Below, piece after piece: positions 1 to 6,211 of a DNA stretch of 7,215 bases. The stretch covers positions 1 through 7,215 of the forward strand of contig JASLIR010000163.1 in assembly GCA_030152125.1 (NCBI GenBank), read 5' to 3'. How positions within the stretch are numbered: the first letter of the stretch is position 1; each line of letters starts with the position of its first letter. Below the pieces are notes generated by a model, which was given only the letters and a program-made list of their open reading frames with translations, was not told where the DNA came from and made no database searches. Position numbers and translations under genes: made by a program. Source of the stretch: Alkanindiges sp. GTDB lineage: Bacteria > Pseudomonadota > Gammaproteobacteria > Pseudomonadales > Moraxellaceae.

Positions 1-588
1 GAGCAGGATTTACACCTGCTGGGCTTTGCACTGGAAGCCGGACGTGCAGTGGTAATTGCCATTAATAAATGGGATGGCATGAACGATTATGACCGTTCGC
101 AAGTGAAAGAGGCGATAGAGCGCCGTTTTGACTTTATTCCATGGGCGCGTGTTCACCTGATTTCTGCCTTACATGGTACGGGTGTGGGCGATTTATACCC
201 TTCCATTCATCGCGCCTATGATTCGGCCATGATGAAAGTGTCTACCCCGCAACTGACCAAGATTCTGGAAGATGCAGTAGAGCAGCACCAGCCGCCAATG
301 GTTTCCGGCCGTCGTATCAAGTTGCGTTATGCGCACATGGGTGGGCAAAACCCGCCATTGATTGTGGTGCATGGTAACCAGACCGACCATGTACCGGCTG
401 ATTATCGCCGTTATCTGGAAAACGTGTTCCGCAAGGTGTTCAAGCTGGAAGGCACGCCGATACAGATTGAGTTCAAGACTGGGGCTAATCCGTTTGAAGG
501 ACGTAAGGCGCAGGTGAGTGACAAGGTGGCGGATCGCAAGCGGCGATTTGTGCAGAAGTTTAAAAAGATGGAAAAGAAACGCCGTTAA
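1..588 (+). CDS. der: GTPase Der (EngA), C-terminal part, 5' end outside the window
   Basis: Der is an essential double-GTPase that acts in maturation of the 50S ribosomal subunit in the cytoplasm. The reading frame is open from base 1, so the gene enters from the left, and 195 codons are visible out of the usual 450-500. Visible residues 22-25 (NKWD) are the G4 guanine-specificity motif of the second GTPase domain, and residues 55-57 (SAL) are its G5 motif. From about residue 76 to 160 comes the KH-like C-terminal domain with the family signature KLRYAH.GGQNPP, HGNQ, RRYLEN and GTPI.IEFK.G.NPF. A Lys/Arg-rich tail (about residues 162-195) ends the protein, as in many Der proteins. The GTG at 49 is an internal Val codon and not the start. 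The gene is unrelated in function to the downstream cluster and is separated from it by a terminator. The assignment is based on recognised conserved motifs and is very secure. Confidence 0.97.
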   Translation, partial: EQDLHLLGFALEAGRAVVIAINKWDGMNDYDRSQVKEAIERRFDFIPWARVHLISALHGTGVGDLYPSIHRAYDSAMMKVSTPQLTKILEDAVEQHQPPMVSGRRIKLRYAHMGGQNPPLIVVHGNQTDHVPADYRRYLENVFRKVFKLEGTPIQIEFKTGANPFEGRKAQVSDKVADRKRRFVQKFKKMEKKRR

Positions 589-601
589 CGGCGTTTTTTT
601 T
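577..601 (+). terminator. Intrinsic terminator of der
   Basis: An 8-bp perfect stem (AAACGCCG at 577-584, CGGCGTTT at 589-596) closes a TTAA loop and runs into an uninterrupted T tract to 601. The stem begins inside the last der codons and the loop contains the TAA stop, so termination is packed onto the gene end. In the reverse direction the T tract would be broken by a C, so bidirectional function is less likely. Confidence 0.88.
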
Positions 602-717
602 ATCCGTCGCATGCAGCTGCAAAAGATTGTTTCTGCGTGAATAATGTTATGTTTGTATTATTATCGTAAACTGATTGAAGGCTGCAAGCATTCTTGCTAG
701 TATCTCGCCGCTTAATA
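602..717. other. Intergenic stretch between der terminator and MITE-like element, no gene seen
   Basis: I see no credible open frame, RNA gene or strong promoter in this AT-rich 116-bp stretch. The only structure noted is a small hairpin at 684-697 (GCAAG, loop CATT, CTTGC) with no T tract after it. Before insertion of the downstream element this DNA would have been continuous with the leader of the APE operon, so old promoter parts of that operon could lie here. I cannot point to them. Confidence 0.5.
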
Positions 718-739
718 GGGTCTGTTGACACTTCAGATG
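718..739 (+). repeat. Left terminal inverted repeat of the MITE-like element
   Basis: This begins GGGTCTGTTGACACTTCA and matches the reverse complement of 977-998 at 20 of 22 positions. A further short match (TGCG at 744-747 with CGCA at 968-971) extends the outer stem. It contains a perfect TTGACA (725-730) pointing inward, but no -10-like hexamer follows at 16-18 bp. Confidence 0.8.
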
Positions 740-976
740 AAGGTGCGACAAAGAATGTTTTTTAGGCGATGCAAGGCATGAATTGCGATACTTAGTCACT
801 CTAAATGAGCAATGAATAACGCAGCATGAGGAACATTGTTCCGCAAGAAAAACATTCCTGTCCCTTCGGGTTGTGGCTAAAATTGTCTCAAACTTCGTTG
901 CGAAACTTGCCAAGGGTTTACCATTGCCTTCGTTTCACGCCTTGTTTGAATCAATTTTAGCCGACAACGCAGTCTG

Positions 977-998
977 CATATGAAATGTCAACAGACCC
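977..998 (-). repeat. Right terminal inverted repeat of the MITE-like element
   Basis: This ends TGAAATGTCAACAGACCC, the inverted partner of the left end with two mismatches over 22 bp, and TA follows directly at 999-1000. Its last bases lie about 100 bp before the first codon of the APE operon, so this end forms the upstream border of the operon's leader. Confidence 0.8.
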
Positions 999-1017
999 TA
1001 CATGCTTAAAATATAAA
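988..1017 (+). promoter_or_regulatory. Possible promoter at the MITE/leader junction
   Basis: A -10-like TATAAA at 1012-1017 lies 18 bp after TCAACA (988-993), which matches the -35 consensus at four of six positions and sits inside the right terminal repeat. If used, the element would supply the -35 box for the APE operon. An alternative -10-like TATAAG at 1040-1045 has no good -35 partner. This is a weak consensus match only. The operon must be transcribed from somewhere in 602-1098, because der is closed by a terminator. Confidence 0.2.
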
Positions 1018-1041
1018 AGTGTGTAGGGCTATTAAAATTTA

Positions 1042-1083
1042 TAAGTTAGTCGTTTTGTTTCGTAGTTTTATTCGTAAGTTAGT
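1042..1083 (+). repeat. Direct repeat pair TAAGTTAGT in the operon leader
   Basis: TAAGTTAGT occurs at 1042-1050 and again at 1075-1083. The two copies start 33 bp apart, about three helical turns, so both would face the same side of the DNA. The pair lies just before the first gene and could be a regulator site. With AT-rich DNA, chance is also possible. No regulator gene is in the window. Confidence 0.3.
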
Positions 1084-1098
1084 GAGAGTGGCACTCAA

Positions 1099-1773
1099 AT
1101 GACAGTGGCGGCTTGTACGATAGCACAGGTGAAAGGGTGGTCATCTTTACATGATCCTGCCCTGCCGACACTTGAGCAAATTCCAGCCATGCAGCGCCGT
1201 CGCTTATCACCACTGGCTAAAATTGCCCTGTCAGTCACTATTCAAAGTTTAAACGCCCTCGAAGCGCAGCAGCAAACGGTTGATTATATTGTCTGGGCGT
1301 CGCGCTTTGGGGATGAAGAAAAAACACTGGGTATTTTAAAAGATATCAGTCTGTCGCAAACGCCATCACCGACGGCGTTTTCTACCTCGGTGCATAATGC
1401 CATTGCCGGGCTGTATTCCATTTTATGTCAGGATGCCACACCTTCTACCAGTTTAAGTGCGGGTGAAGAAACCTTTAGTCAGGCCTTTATTGAGGCCTGT
1501 GCCTTATTGCAGGCTGGTGCTGCGCAGCGCGTGTTGCTGGTGTATTACGATCAGGCATTGCCGGATATTTATAGTGGGATACCCCCCGTGCAACAGCCCA
1601 TGCTGGCACTGGCGCTGCTGCTGGTTAAAACAGCAGATGCAAATCTTAGCCTCAAGCTGGCAGATAGCGTACAGCCTGTAAGCAGCCATGAAGCGGAAGT
1701 GTTTTATCAGCATTACCTGTCAGCCACGGTAAGCCAGTGGCAGCATGGCCGCTATGTGTGGGAAAAAGTATGA
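1099..1773 (+). CDS. apeC: Ketosynthase-like chain length factor of the aryl polyene cluster (short type)
   Basis: This is a 224-residue beta-ketoacyl synthase N-terminal-like protein (type of Pfam PF13723), as found at the head of APE and xanthomonadin-type clusters. Family marks are MQRRRLSPLA (residues 31-40), WASRFGDE.KTL (66-77), SPTAFSTSVHNAIAGL (90-105) and AGEETF (121-126). It covers only the N-terminal half of a normal ketosynthase of about 400 residues, which is usual for this family and not a break. The active-site Cys region of true ketosynthases is replaced by DATPSTSLSAG (112-122), so it should not catalyse condensation itself. In the characterised system ApeC pairs with the ketosynthase ApeO to form an extending heterodimer; that partner is not in the window. 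A weak GAGAG (1084-1088) precedes the ATG at 10 bp. It is the first gene of the operon and overlaps the next by ATGA. The symbol follows the order of the known ape cluster. Confidence 0.88.
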   Translation: MTVAACTIAQVKGWSSLHDPALPTLEQIPAMQRRRLSPLAKIALSVTIQSLNALEAQQQTVDYIVWASRFGDEEKTLGILKDISLSQTPSPTAFSTSVHNAIAGLYSILCQDATPSTSLSAGEETFSQAFIEACALLQAGAAQRVLLVYYDQALPDIYSGIPPVQQPMLALALLLVKTADANLSLKLADSVQPVSSHEAEVFYQHYLSATVSQWQHGRYVWEKV

Positions 1774-2564
1774 AGCGGACCCTGAACTATTACTGGCGCG
1801 TGTTTGCTACCGGCTTGTGTTTTTCCGTATTCGGACTGGGTGGTGTTATCATTGGCGGGCTGGTATTGCCCGGGCTGTTATTGCTGCATCGTAACCCGCT
1901 AACCCGGCAGGTTAGGGCGCAACTGTTTATTTATCGCAGTTTTGCCGGTTTTATCGGGTTGATGCATCGCGTAGGCATTATGACCTATGAGATTCACGGC
2001 TTGGAAAAGCTGGCACAGAGCCGTGGTGAAATTATTGTGGCTAATCACCCCACGCTGGTGGATGTGGTGATGCTGATTTCCATGTTGCCGCGTGCTGACT
2101 GTATTGTAAAAAAAGCGTTATGGCAGAATCCGTTTACGCGTGGGCCAGTGCAGGCCGCGGGTTATATTTTAAATGATGACTCCAACCTGCTGGTGGAACA
2201 ATGTGTTGTCCAGTTGCAGCGTGGTCGGTCCTCGCTGGTTATTTTTCCGGAAGGGACGCGTACCGTGAAAGGCCAGCGCCTGAATGATTTTCAGCGTGGT
2301 GCAGCCAACATTGCGGTGCGGGCAGGGGCGAACTTCCGGCCGGTTATTATTCGTTGCCAGCCAAGTACGCTCAGCAAGAATGAAAAATGGTATCAGATAC
2401 CAAGCCGTCCCTTTCATATTACCATTGACGTGCGCGAGCCCTTGTCAGTGGCTGCCATTGTGCAGGAAAGTGCCAGCAGCAGCATAGCTGCACGGCGGGT
2501 GAATGAAGTGTTATATCGTTATTTTGATGAAGAGTTAGAGAAGTATGAGCGTTCAGGCAAATGA
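1770..2564 (+). CDS. apeD: Membrane-anchored 1-acylglycerol-phosphate-type acyltransferase of the APE cluster
   Basis: This 264-residue protein belongs to the lysophospholipid acyltransferase (LPLAT/PlsC) superfamily, which moves acyl chains from ACP or CoA to a hydroxyl. The catalytic HX4D motif is NHPTLVD (His93, Asp98), and the second substrate motif FPEGTR is at 159-164. A hydrophobic stretch at about residues 10-39 anchors it to the inner membrane. The start at 1770 overlaps the previous stop by ATGA, which is the usual coupling in this operon. An in-frame ATG at 1737 would add 11 residues lying inside the upstream gene and is less likely. It overlaps the next gene by 20 bp. In APE clusters an acyltransferase of this type sits between the chain length factor and the ACPs and is thought to help build the APE lipid. 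The exact acceptor is not shown by the sequence. Confidence 0.9.
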   Translation: MKRTLNYYWRVFATGLCFSVFGLGGVIIGGLVLPGLLLLHRNPLTRQVRAQLFIYRSFAGFIGLMHRVGIMTYEIHGLEKLAQSRGEIIVANHPTLVDVVMLISMLPRADCIVKKALWQNPFTRGPVQAAGYILNDDSNLLVEQCVVQLQRGRSSLVIFPEGTRTVKGQRLNDFQRGAANIAVRAGANFRPVIIRCQPSTLSKNEKWYQIPSRPFHITIDVREPLSVAAIVQESASSSIAARRVNEVLYRYFDEELEKYERSGK

Positions 2565-2805
2565 TATCAAGCAGCTGATTATTGACGTGCTTGCGCTGGA
2601 AGATATTCAGGTTTCCGATATTGAGGATGATGCGCCGTTGTTTGGTGATGGTCTGGGGCTGGATTCCATTGATGCGCTGGAACTTGGGTTGGCGCTGAAA
2701 AAGCGTTATAACGTGCGCCTGAATGCCGAATCGGAAGAAACCAAGCAACATTTTCAGTCCATAAACAGTTTACTGGCATTGGTTAATGCAAATGGTGGGG
2801 TATAA
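2545..2805 (+). CDS. apeE: Acyl carrier protein 1 of the APE cluster
   Basis: This is an 86-residue acidic phosphopantetheine-binding protein. The attachment site is LGLDSIDALELG with Ser41, which would be converted to the holo form by a phosphopantetheinyl transferase encoded elsewhere. The sequence follows the four-helix ACP plan, with helix I around residues 6-18 and helix II after Ser41. The ATG lies inside the end of the acyltransferase gene and has AGAG/AAG purines just upstream, so translation is likely coupled. It is clearly different from the second ACP next door, so the pair is not a recent duplication. In the APE pathway the two ACPs carry the starter and growing polyene. Which of the two carries which cannot be told from sequence. 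Confidence 0.93.
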   Translation: MSVQANDIKQLIIDVLALEDIQVSDIEDDAPLFGDGLGLDSIDALELGLALKKRYNVRLNAESEETKQHFQSINSLLALVNANGGV

Positions 2806-2808
2806 AAC

Positions 2809-3072
2809 ATGGCTAATTTTGAACTGGCAACCCGTGACGATATTCTGAATACCTTAAAGCAGGTGATGACGGAGTTATTTGATACTGACCCGGAAGAGAT
2901 AACCCTGGAAGCTAATTTATATACTGATCTGGACATTGACAGTATTGATGCAGTGGACCTGGTGATGAAAATCCGTGAAATCACTGGCAAGAAGCTGAGT
3001 GCAGAAGACTTTAAAAATGTGCGTCTGGTCAGTGATGTGATTGATGCCATTGAAGACCTGCTAAAAGCCTGA
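2809..3072 (+). CDS. apeF: Acyl carrier protein 2 of the APE cluster
   Basis: This is an 87-residue acyl carrier protein with the phosphopantetheine site LDIDSIDAVDLV (Ser45), closer to ordinary AcpP-like proteins than the first ACP. It is strongly acidic throughout helix I and after the Ser. The gene starts only 3 bp after the stop of the first ACP, and the GGTGGGG stretch before that stop is the likely ribosome site. Tandem ACPs at this place are a hallmark of APE clusters. It would interact with the ketosynthase/chain length factor pair, ketoreductase and dehydratases. Confidence 0.93.
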   Translation: MANFELATRDDILNTLKQVMTELFDTDPEEITLEANLYTDLDIDSIDAVDLVMKIREITGKKLSAEDFKNVRLVSDVIDAIEDLLKA

Positions 3073-3075
3073 GCC

Positions 3076-3103
3076 TGATTTAAGCCATGCGTAATTTAAA
3101 TCA
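3076..3103 (+). promoter_or_regulatory. Possible start-codon hairpin and mini-ORF before the membrane protein gene
   Basis: TGATTTAA (3076-3083) is the exact inverse of TTAAATCA (3096-3103), giving an 8-bp AU-rich stem with a 12-nt loop whose last base is the A of the next gene's ATG. The octamer CATGCGTA occurs twice, at 3086 and 3102. The first copy opens a 7-codon frame (ATG 3087, stop 3108-3110) that overlaps the real start. No clear Shine-Dalgarno precedes the real start. Together this could tune translation of the membrane protein, but the stem is weak. Confidence 0.22.
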
Positions 3104-3681
3104 TGCGTAGCAAGCTGAGAAAGGGATTAAGTGGGTTACTGAAAGGATTACTGGTGATCCTGTTCCTGCTATACCCGCTGGCGGTCTATTTTGGCCTGAC
3201 CCATCTGGGCGTTGCTCCGGTCGCCATGCTGCTGGCAGTACTGGGGCTGTTGCGCATGTGGACTACTAAACGCACGGCGATGTGGCCTCTGGCGGTACTG
3301 GCATTGTTATGTGGGGTGCTGAGCCTGATTTTTCAGACTGAATCCTGGCTAAAGCTGTATCCGGTAGCCATGAATGCCGGGGCCTTGTGTATCTTTGCTG
3401 CTACTTTGCTTAAACCGCCCAGCTTTATTGAGCGGCTGGCACGCCTGATGGAGCCGGATTTGCCGGAGTCCGGGGTGCGCTGGACCCGCCGTGTGACCGA
3501 AGTATGGTGTGTATTCTTTATACTCAATGGCAGTATTGCCCTATACACGGCTTTGTATTGCAGCATGCAGGCATGGGCGCTTTATAATGGCCTGATTGCC
3601 TATGTGCTGATGGGTATTTTACTGGGCGGGGAGTTCCTGCTGCGTCGTATTTACCGACAACAAGCTGCGCCACCACCATGA
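3103..3681 (+). CDS. apeG: COG4648-type inner-membrane protein of the APE cluster
   Basis: This 192-residue very hydrophobic protein has about five or six predicted membrane segments (around residues 12-31, 33-50, 60-78, 85-102, 136-156, 160-180). It matches the family I know as COG4648, seen only beside APE-type genes. The conserved core is LKLYPV.MNAG, LLKPPSFIERLARLMEPDLPESGVRWTRRVTEVWC (in pieces), NGSIALYTAL and ALYNGLIAYVLMG. The basic N-terminus (MRSKLRKG) would stay in the cytoplasm. Its biochemical role is not established. A membrane platform or transport partner for the glycolipid steps is an inference. Unlike most junctions here there is a 30-bp gap before it. It overlaps the ligase gene by ATGA. 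Confidence 0.85.
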   Translation: MRSKLRKGLSGLLKGLLVILFLLYPLAVYFGLTHLGVAPVAMLLAVLGLLRMWTTKRTAMWPLAVLALLCGVLSLIFQTESWLKLYPVAMNAGALCIFAATLLKPPSFIERLARLMEPDLPESGVRWTRRVTEVWCVFFILNGSIALYTALYCSMQAWALYNGLIAYVLMGILLGGEFLLRRIYRQQAAPPP

Positions 3682-5441
3682 TTGTTGATGCAGCACAATA
3701 CGGTGCTTCCAGCGCAGCGTTATCCACTGTCGGGGCGTGTATTCGCCGCTGGCAAAATGCTTTATTGCAGCACACACAGCAACAGCGTGTGCTGGCCCTT
3801 ACTGCGCAGGGCATAAAAACCTATGCTGACCTGGCCCGTGATGTAGCGCATCTGTCCATACAGTTAAAAAGCCAGCCTGCGTCGCACATCGCCTTATGGT
3901 CAAACGACAGCTATCCTTTTCTGGCAGGCTTTCTGGCGGCCCTGCTGACTGGCAAGACGGTGGTTTTGCCACCCAATAATATTCAGAAAACGCTGGATAT
4001 ACTGACGGCTGATGGTGTGGTTATACTGGATTTGGCGCATCATTTGGCACCATCCAGCCTTGATGTTTCTGCAATGGTTTTTGATCAGGTGAACTGGCAG
4101 GACATTGCTGTAGAGCCATCCATCATATTTTTTAGCTCCGGTTCAACTGCCGCGCCCAAGCGTATTGCACGTAGCCTGCTACAGTTGCTGTTTGAGCTGG
4201 AATCGCTACAGCAGGTGTTTCAACTGCCTGACAATGCCCTGATGATCGCCACTGTGTCGCATCAGCATATTTATGGCCTGCTGTTTAAGCTGCTTTGGCC
4301 ATTGCAGCAGGGTGCTGCTTTTTATGACCAGCAACTGGCCTATCCCGAACATGTATTGCATCAGGCCCAGCAATGGGCTGATAACCATCAACCGTGGCTT
4401 ATCAGTAGTCCGGCCTTTTTAAAGCGCTGGCAGGCCGGTATTTCTGCACAGCCCATACAGGGTATTGTCTCTTCGGGCGGCGTTTTATCTGCACAGGCGC
4501 GTCAGTTGTTTGATGTACCACTGGTTGAGGTACTGGGCTCTACTGAAACCGGTGGGATGGCCCACCGCAGCAGCTTAAAGCCGGTGTGGCAGCCATTCCC
4601 GGATGTTGAAATCCGCATTGAAGATGATGCCTTAAACATACGCAGCCGGCATGCCTTTAGCCAGGACTGGATAGCGACTGGAGACAGTGCACAGCCCACG
4701 GCACAGGGCTTTGAACTGGGAAGTCGGCTGGACCGTATTGTCAAGCTGGAAGAAAAGCGTTTAAGCTTGGACGCTATAGAAGCTGCACTGTGTGAACAGC
4801 ACGCTATAGTAGAAGCGCATGTATTCTTGGTCGAGCCTGTTGCTGGTCGCCAGCAATTGGGATGCGTGTGTGTTTTAACAAAAAACTTACAACAGCAGTT
4901 GCAAAAAATTGGCAAAAAAGCGATTGTTAGGCAAATTAAACAGCAGCTAACTGGACAGCTTGAGTCAATAGCCATGCCGCGGCAGTGGCGTTTTGTACGT
5001 CAATTGCCAGCCAATAGCCAAGCAAAACTGAATAAACAAGATATCCGGGCTTTATTTATGTCACAGCAACTTCCTCTTGCAACATTGATTGCACAGCAAG
5101 AGCAGCAGCATATTCATCTTGAACTGGAGTTTTTGCCAGAACAGCTCTATTTTCAGGGCCATTTCCCTGAGTTTCCGGTGTACCCTGGCGTTGCCCAGAT
5201 AGCGCTGGTAGATGCCTTTGCCCAGCAGTACTTTAGCGTATCGGGCTGTTGCCTGAGCATGGAACAAATCAAATTTATGCGTTTAATCCGCCCTTATGAC
5301 GTGCTGCAACTGGTACTGGAACGCAATGATAACAAGGTTATTTTCCGTTTGTATGGTGACCTTGGCAATGTGGCCACCGGGCGTTTGATTTATGACGCCG
5401 CCAGCCTGCAAACGGGCAATACGGATGCCTGTGCCTCATGA
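3678..5441 (+). CDS. apeH: Fusion protein: AMP-dependent aryl/acyl ligase plus hotdog dehydratase (ApeH-ApeI type)
   Basis: This 587-residue two-domain protein corresponds to two separate genes in the characterised APE clusters. Residues about 25-465 form an adenylate-forming ligase: phosphate-binding loop FFSSGSTAAPK (151-161), LGSTETGG (286-293), TGD (334-336), and the C-terminal lysine in SQAKLNK (Lys450). It would activate an aromatic acid with ATP and load it onto the ACP. Residues about 480-580 form a FabZ/ApeI-like hotdog domain with FQGHFPEFPVYPGV (His495 catalytic), which would dehydrate 3-hydroxyacyl-ACP intermediates. A Gln-rich stretch (about 465-480) links the two. At the position of the FabZ/FabA catalytic acid (14 residues after the His) there is Ala509, and the nearest acid is Asp512. 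The gene is coupled to both neighbours by ATGA overlaps. No stop or frameshift separates the domains, so the fusion looks genuine. Confidence 0.9.
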   Translation: MIVDAAQYGASSAALSTVGACIRRWQNALLQHTQQQRVLALTAQGIKTYADLARDVAHLSIQLKSQPASHIALWSNDSYPFLAGFLAALLTGKTVVLPPNNIQKTLDILTADGVVILDLAHHLAPSSLDVSAMVFDQVNWQDIAVEPSIIFFSSGSTAAPKRIARSLLQLLFELESLQQVFQLPDNALMIATVSHQHIYGLLFKLLWPLQQGAAFYDQQLAYPEHVLHQAQQWADNHQPWLISSPAFLKRWQAGISAQPIQGIVSSGGVLSAQARQLFDVPLVEVLGSTETGGMAHRSSLKPVWQPFPDVEIRIEDDALNIRSRHAFSQDWIATGDSAQPTAQGFELGSRLDRIVKLEEKRLSLDAIEAALCEQHAIVEAHVFLVEPVAGRQQLGCVCVLTKNLQQQLQKIGKKAIVRQIKQQLTGQLESIAMPRQWRFVRQLPANSQAKLNKQDIRALFMSQQLPLATLIAQQEQQHIHLELEFLPEQLYFQGHFPEFPVYPGVAQIALVDAFAQQYFSVSGCCLSMEQIKFMRLIRPYDVLQLVLERNDNKVIFRLYGDLGNVATGRLIYDAASLQTGNTDACAS

Positions 5442-6202
5442 GTAACCGTGATGTGGTTCTGCTGCCTGTATATAACCATCCCGCCAAGCTGGCTGCCTTG
5501 GTGGCACGTTTAACCGGGCTGTTATTGCCGGTGATTATTGTGGATGATGGCAGTGATGCGCATTGTGCCAGCGTGATTGAGCAACTGGCTGCGCAATATC
5601 CGCAGCAGGTACACACGGTGCGTCATGCACAGAACCAGGGCAAGGGTGCGGCAGTGATGACCGGCCTTAAGGCGGCCTATGAACAGGGCTACAGCCATGC
5701 CCTGCAACTGGATGCCGATGGCCAGCATGACTGGCAGGATATTGAAAAGTTTCTGGAAGTATCACACCAGTACCCGCAGGCCACCATTATTGGCCAGCCC
5801 ATATTTGACGCCAGTGTGCCTAAAGGGCGCCTGTATGGCCGTTATGTGACGCATGTATGGGTGTGGATTAATACCTTGTCCTTGCAAATCAAGGACAGTA
5901 TGTGCGGTTTCCGCATTTACCGGACTGAACCGTGCTACCAGTTGATTCAGCACAGCTATATGAGCCCGCGTATGGGTTTTGACAGTGAAATCCTGGTGCG
6001 GCTGTTATGGCAGGGTGAAGCTATCCTGAATTTGCCTACCCATGTGATATACCCGGAAGACGGTATTTCGCACTTTAGGGTATGGGAAGATAATGTGGGC
6101 CTGTCCAAAATGCATGCCCGCATGTTTTTCGGCATGCTGTTACGGTTGCCGCAGCTCATCTGGCGTAAGTTCTGGCATAAGCCAGTCGTGTATAAAGGTT
6201 AA
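5438..6202 (+). CDS. apeJ: Family 2 glycosyltransferase (N-terminal half of ApeJ-type protein)
   Basis: This 254-residue GT-A fold, inverting family 2 glycosyltransferase resembles the dolichol-phosphate-mannose synthase group. The nucleotide-binding IIVDDGSD is at 33-40, the QGKGAAV loop at 67-73, and the metal-binding DAD (92-94) lies in LQLDADGQHD. It has no membrane segments, so it should work on the cytoplasmic face of the inner membrane. Its role in APE assembly would be transfer of the sugar that joins the aryl polyene to the lipid part; donor and acceptor are not readable from sequence. In the best-known clusters this domain is fused to an LpxL-like acyltransferase. Here it ends with its own TAA and the acyltransferase follows as a separate gene after 9 bp. 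The start overlaps the fusion gene's stop by ATGA. Confidence 0.88.
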   Translation: MSNRDVVLLPVYNHPAKLAALVARLTGLLLPVIIVDDGSDAHCASVIEQLAAQYPQQVHTVRHAQNQGKGAAVMTGLKAAYEQGYSHALQLDADGQHDWQDIEKFLEVSHQYPQATIIGQPIFDASVPKGRLYGRYVTHVWVWINTLSLQIKDSMCGFRIYRTEPCYQLIQHSYMSPRMGFDSEILVRLLWQGEAILNLPTHVIYPEDGISHFRVWEDNVGLSKMHARMFFGMLLRLPQLIWRKFWHKPVVYKG

Positions 6203-6211
6203 CAGGCGCAC

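Larger units (their letters stand above)
718..998. mobile_element. MITE-like non-autonomous element, about 281 bp, flanked by TA
   Basis: The two ends are inverted copies beginning GGGTCTGTTGACA. Over the outer 22 bp there are only two mismatches. A TA dinucleotide stands immediately outside each end (716-717 and 999-1000), consistent with a 2-bp TA target duplication. No transposase is encoded: the only longer frame through it, on the minus strand (647-913), runs past the element edge and has no recognisable domain. Inside, two imperfect long hairpins (about 747-862 and 871-967) fill nearly the whole element. Small size, terminal inverted repeats, TA flanks and lack of coding content fit a miniature inverted-repeat transposable element. 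TA duplication is typical of IS630/Tc1-mariner-type transposases, but I cannot assign the family from the ends alone. It separates der from the APE operon. Confidence 0.75.

Noticed and set aside
193..612. 139-codon minus-strand frame opposite der
   Set aside because: The + strand encodes the conserved KH-like domain of Der here; the minus frame begins beyond the terminator and shows no known motif.
725..753. Perfect TTGACA in the left element end as a promoter
   Set aside because: No -10-like hexamer lies 16-18 bp downstream (ACAAAG and neighbours), and the hexamer is part of the terminal repeat, so the match is explained by transposase recognition.
647..913. 88-codon minus-strand frame across the intergenic element
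   Set aside because: It begins inside the MITE-like element, runs through its left end into plain flanking DNA, has no recognisable domain and follows the hairpin arms. It is most likely a by-product of the repeat.
602..1098. CRISPR array, tRNA or riboswitch in the long gap
   Set aside because: There are no spaced identical repeats, no cloverleaf with the conserved T-loop bases and no known riboswitch core. The repeats present are inverted and explained by the MITE-like element.
1737..1769. Earlier ATG for the acyltransferase adding 11 residues
   Set aside because: The extension lies inside the upstream gene and does not continue the hydrophobic anchor, while the ATG at 1770 gives the ATGA coupling seen at other junctions.
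2545..3072. Tandem ACP genes as a recent duplication
   Set aside because: The two proteins share only the phosphopantetheine motif and general ACP pattern. They differ through the rest of the sequence, in line with two distinct conserved ACP types in APE clusters.
4502..4975. 157-codon minus-strand frame opposite the ligase domain
   Set aside because: It lies wholly within a gene with clear ligase motifs on the + strand, its protein is Cys/Ser-rich and low in meaning, and it has no supporting start context.
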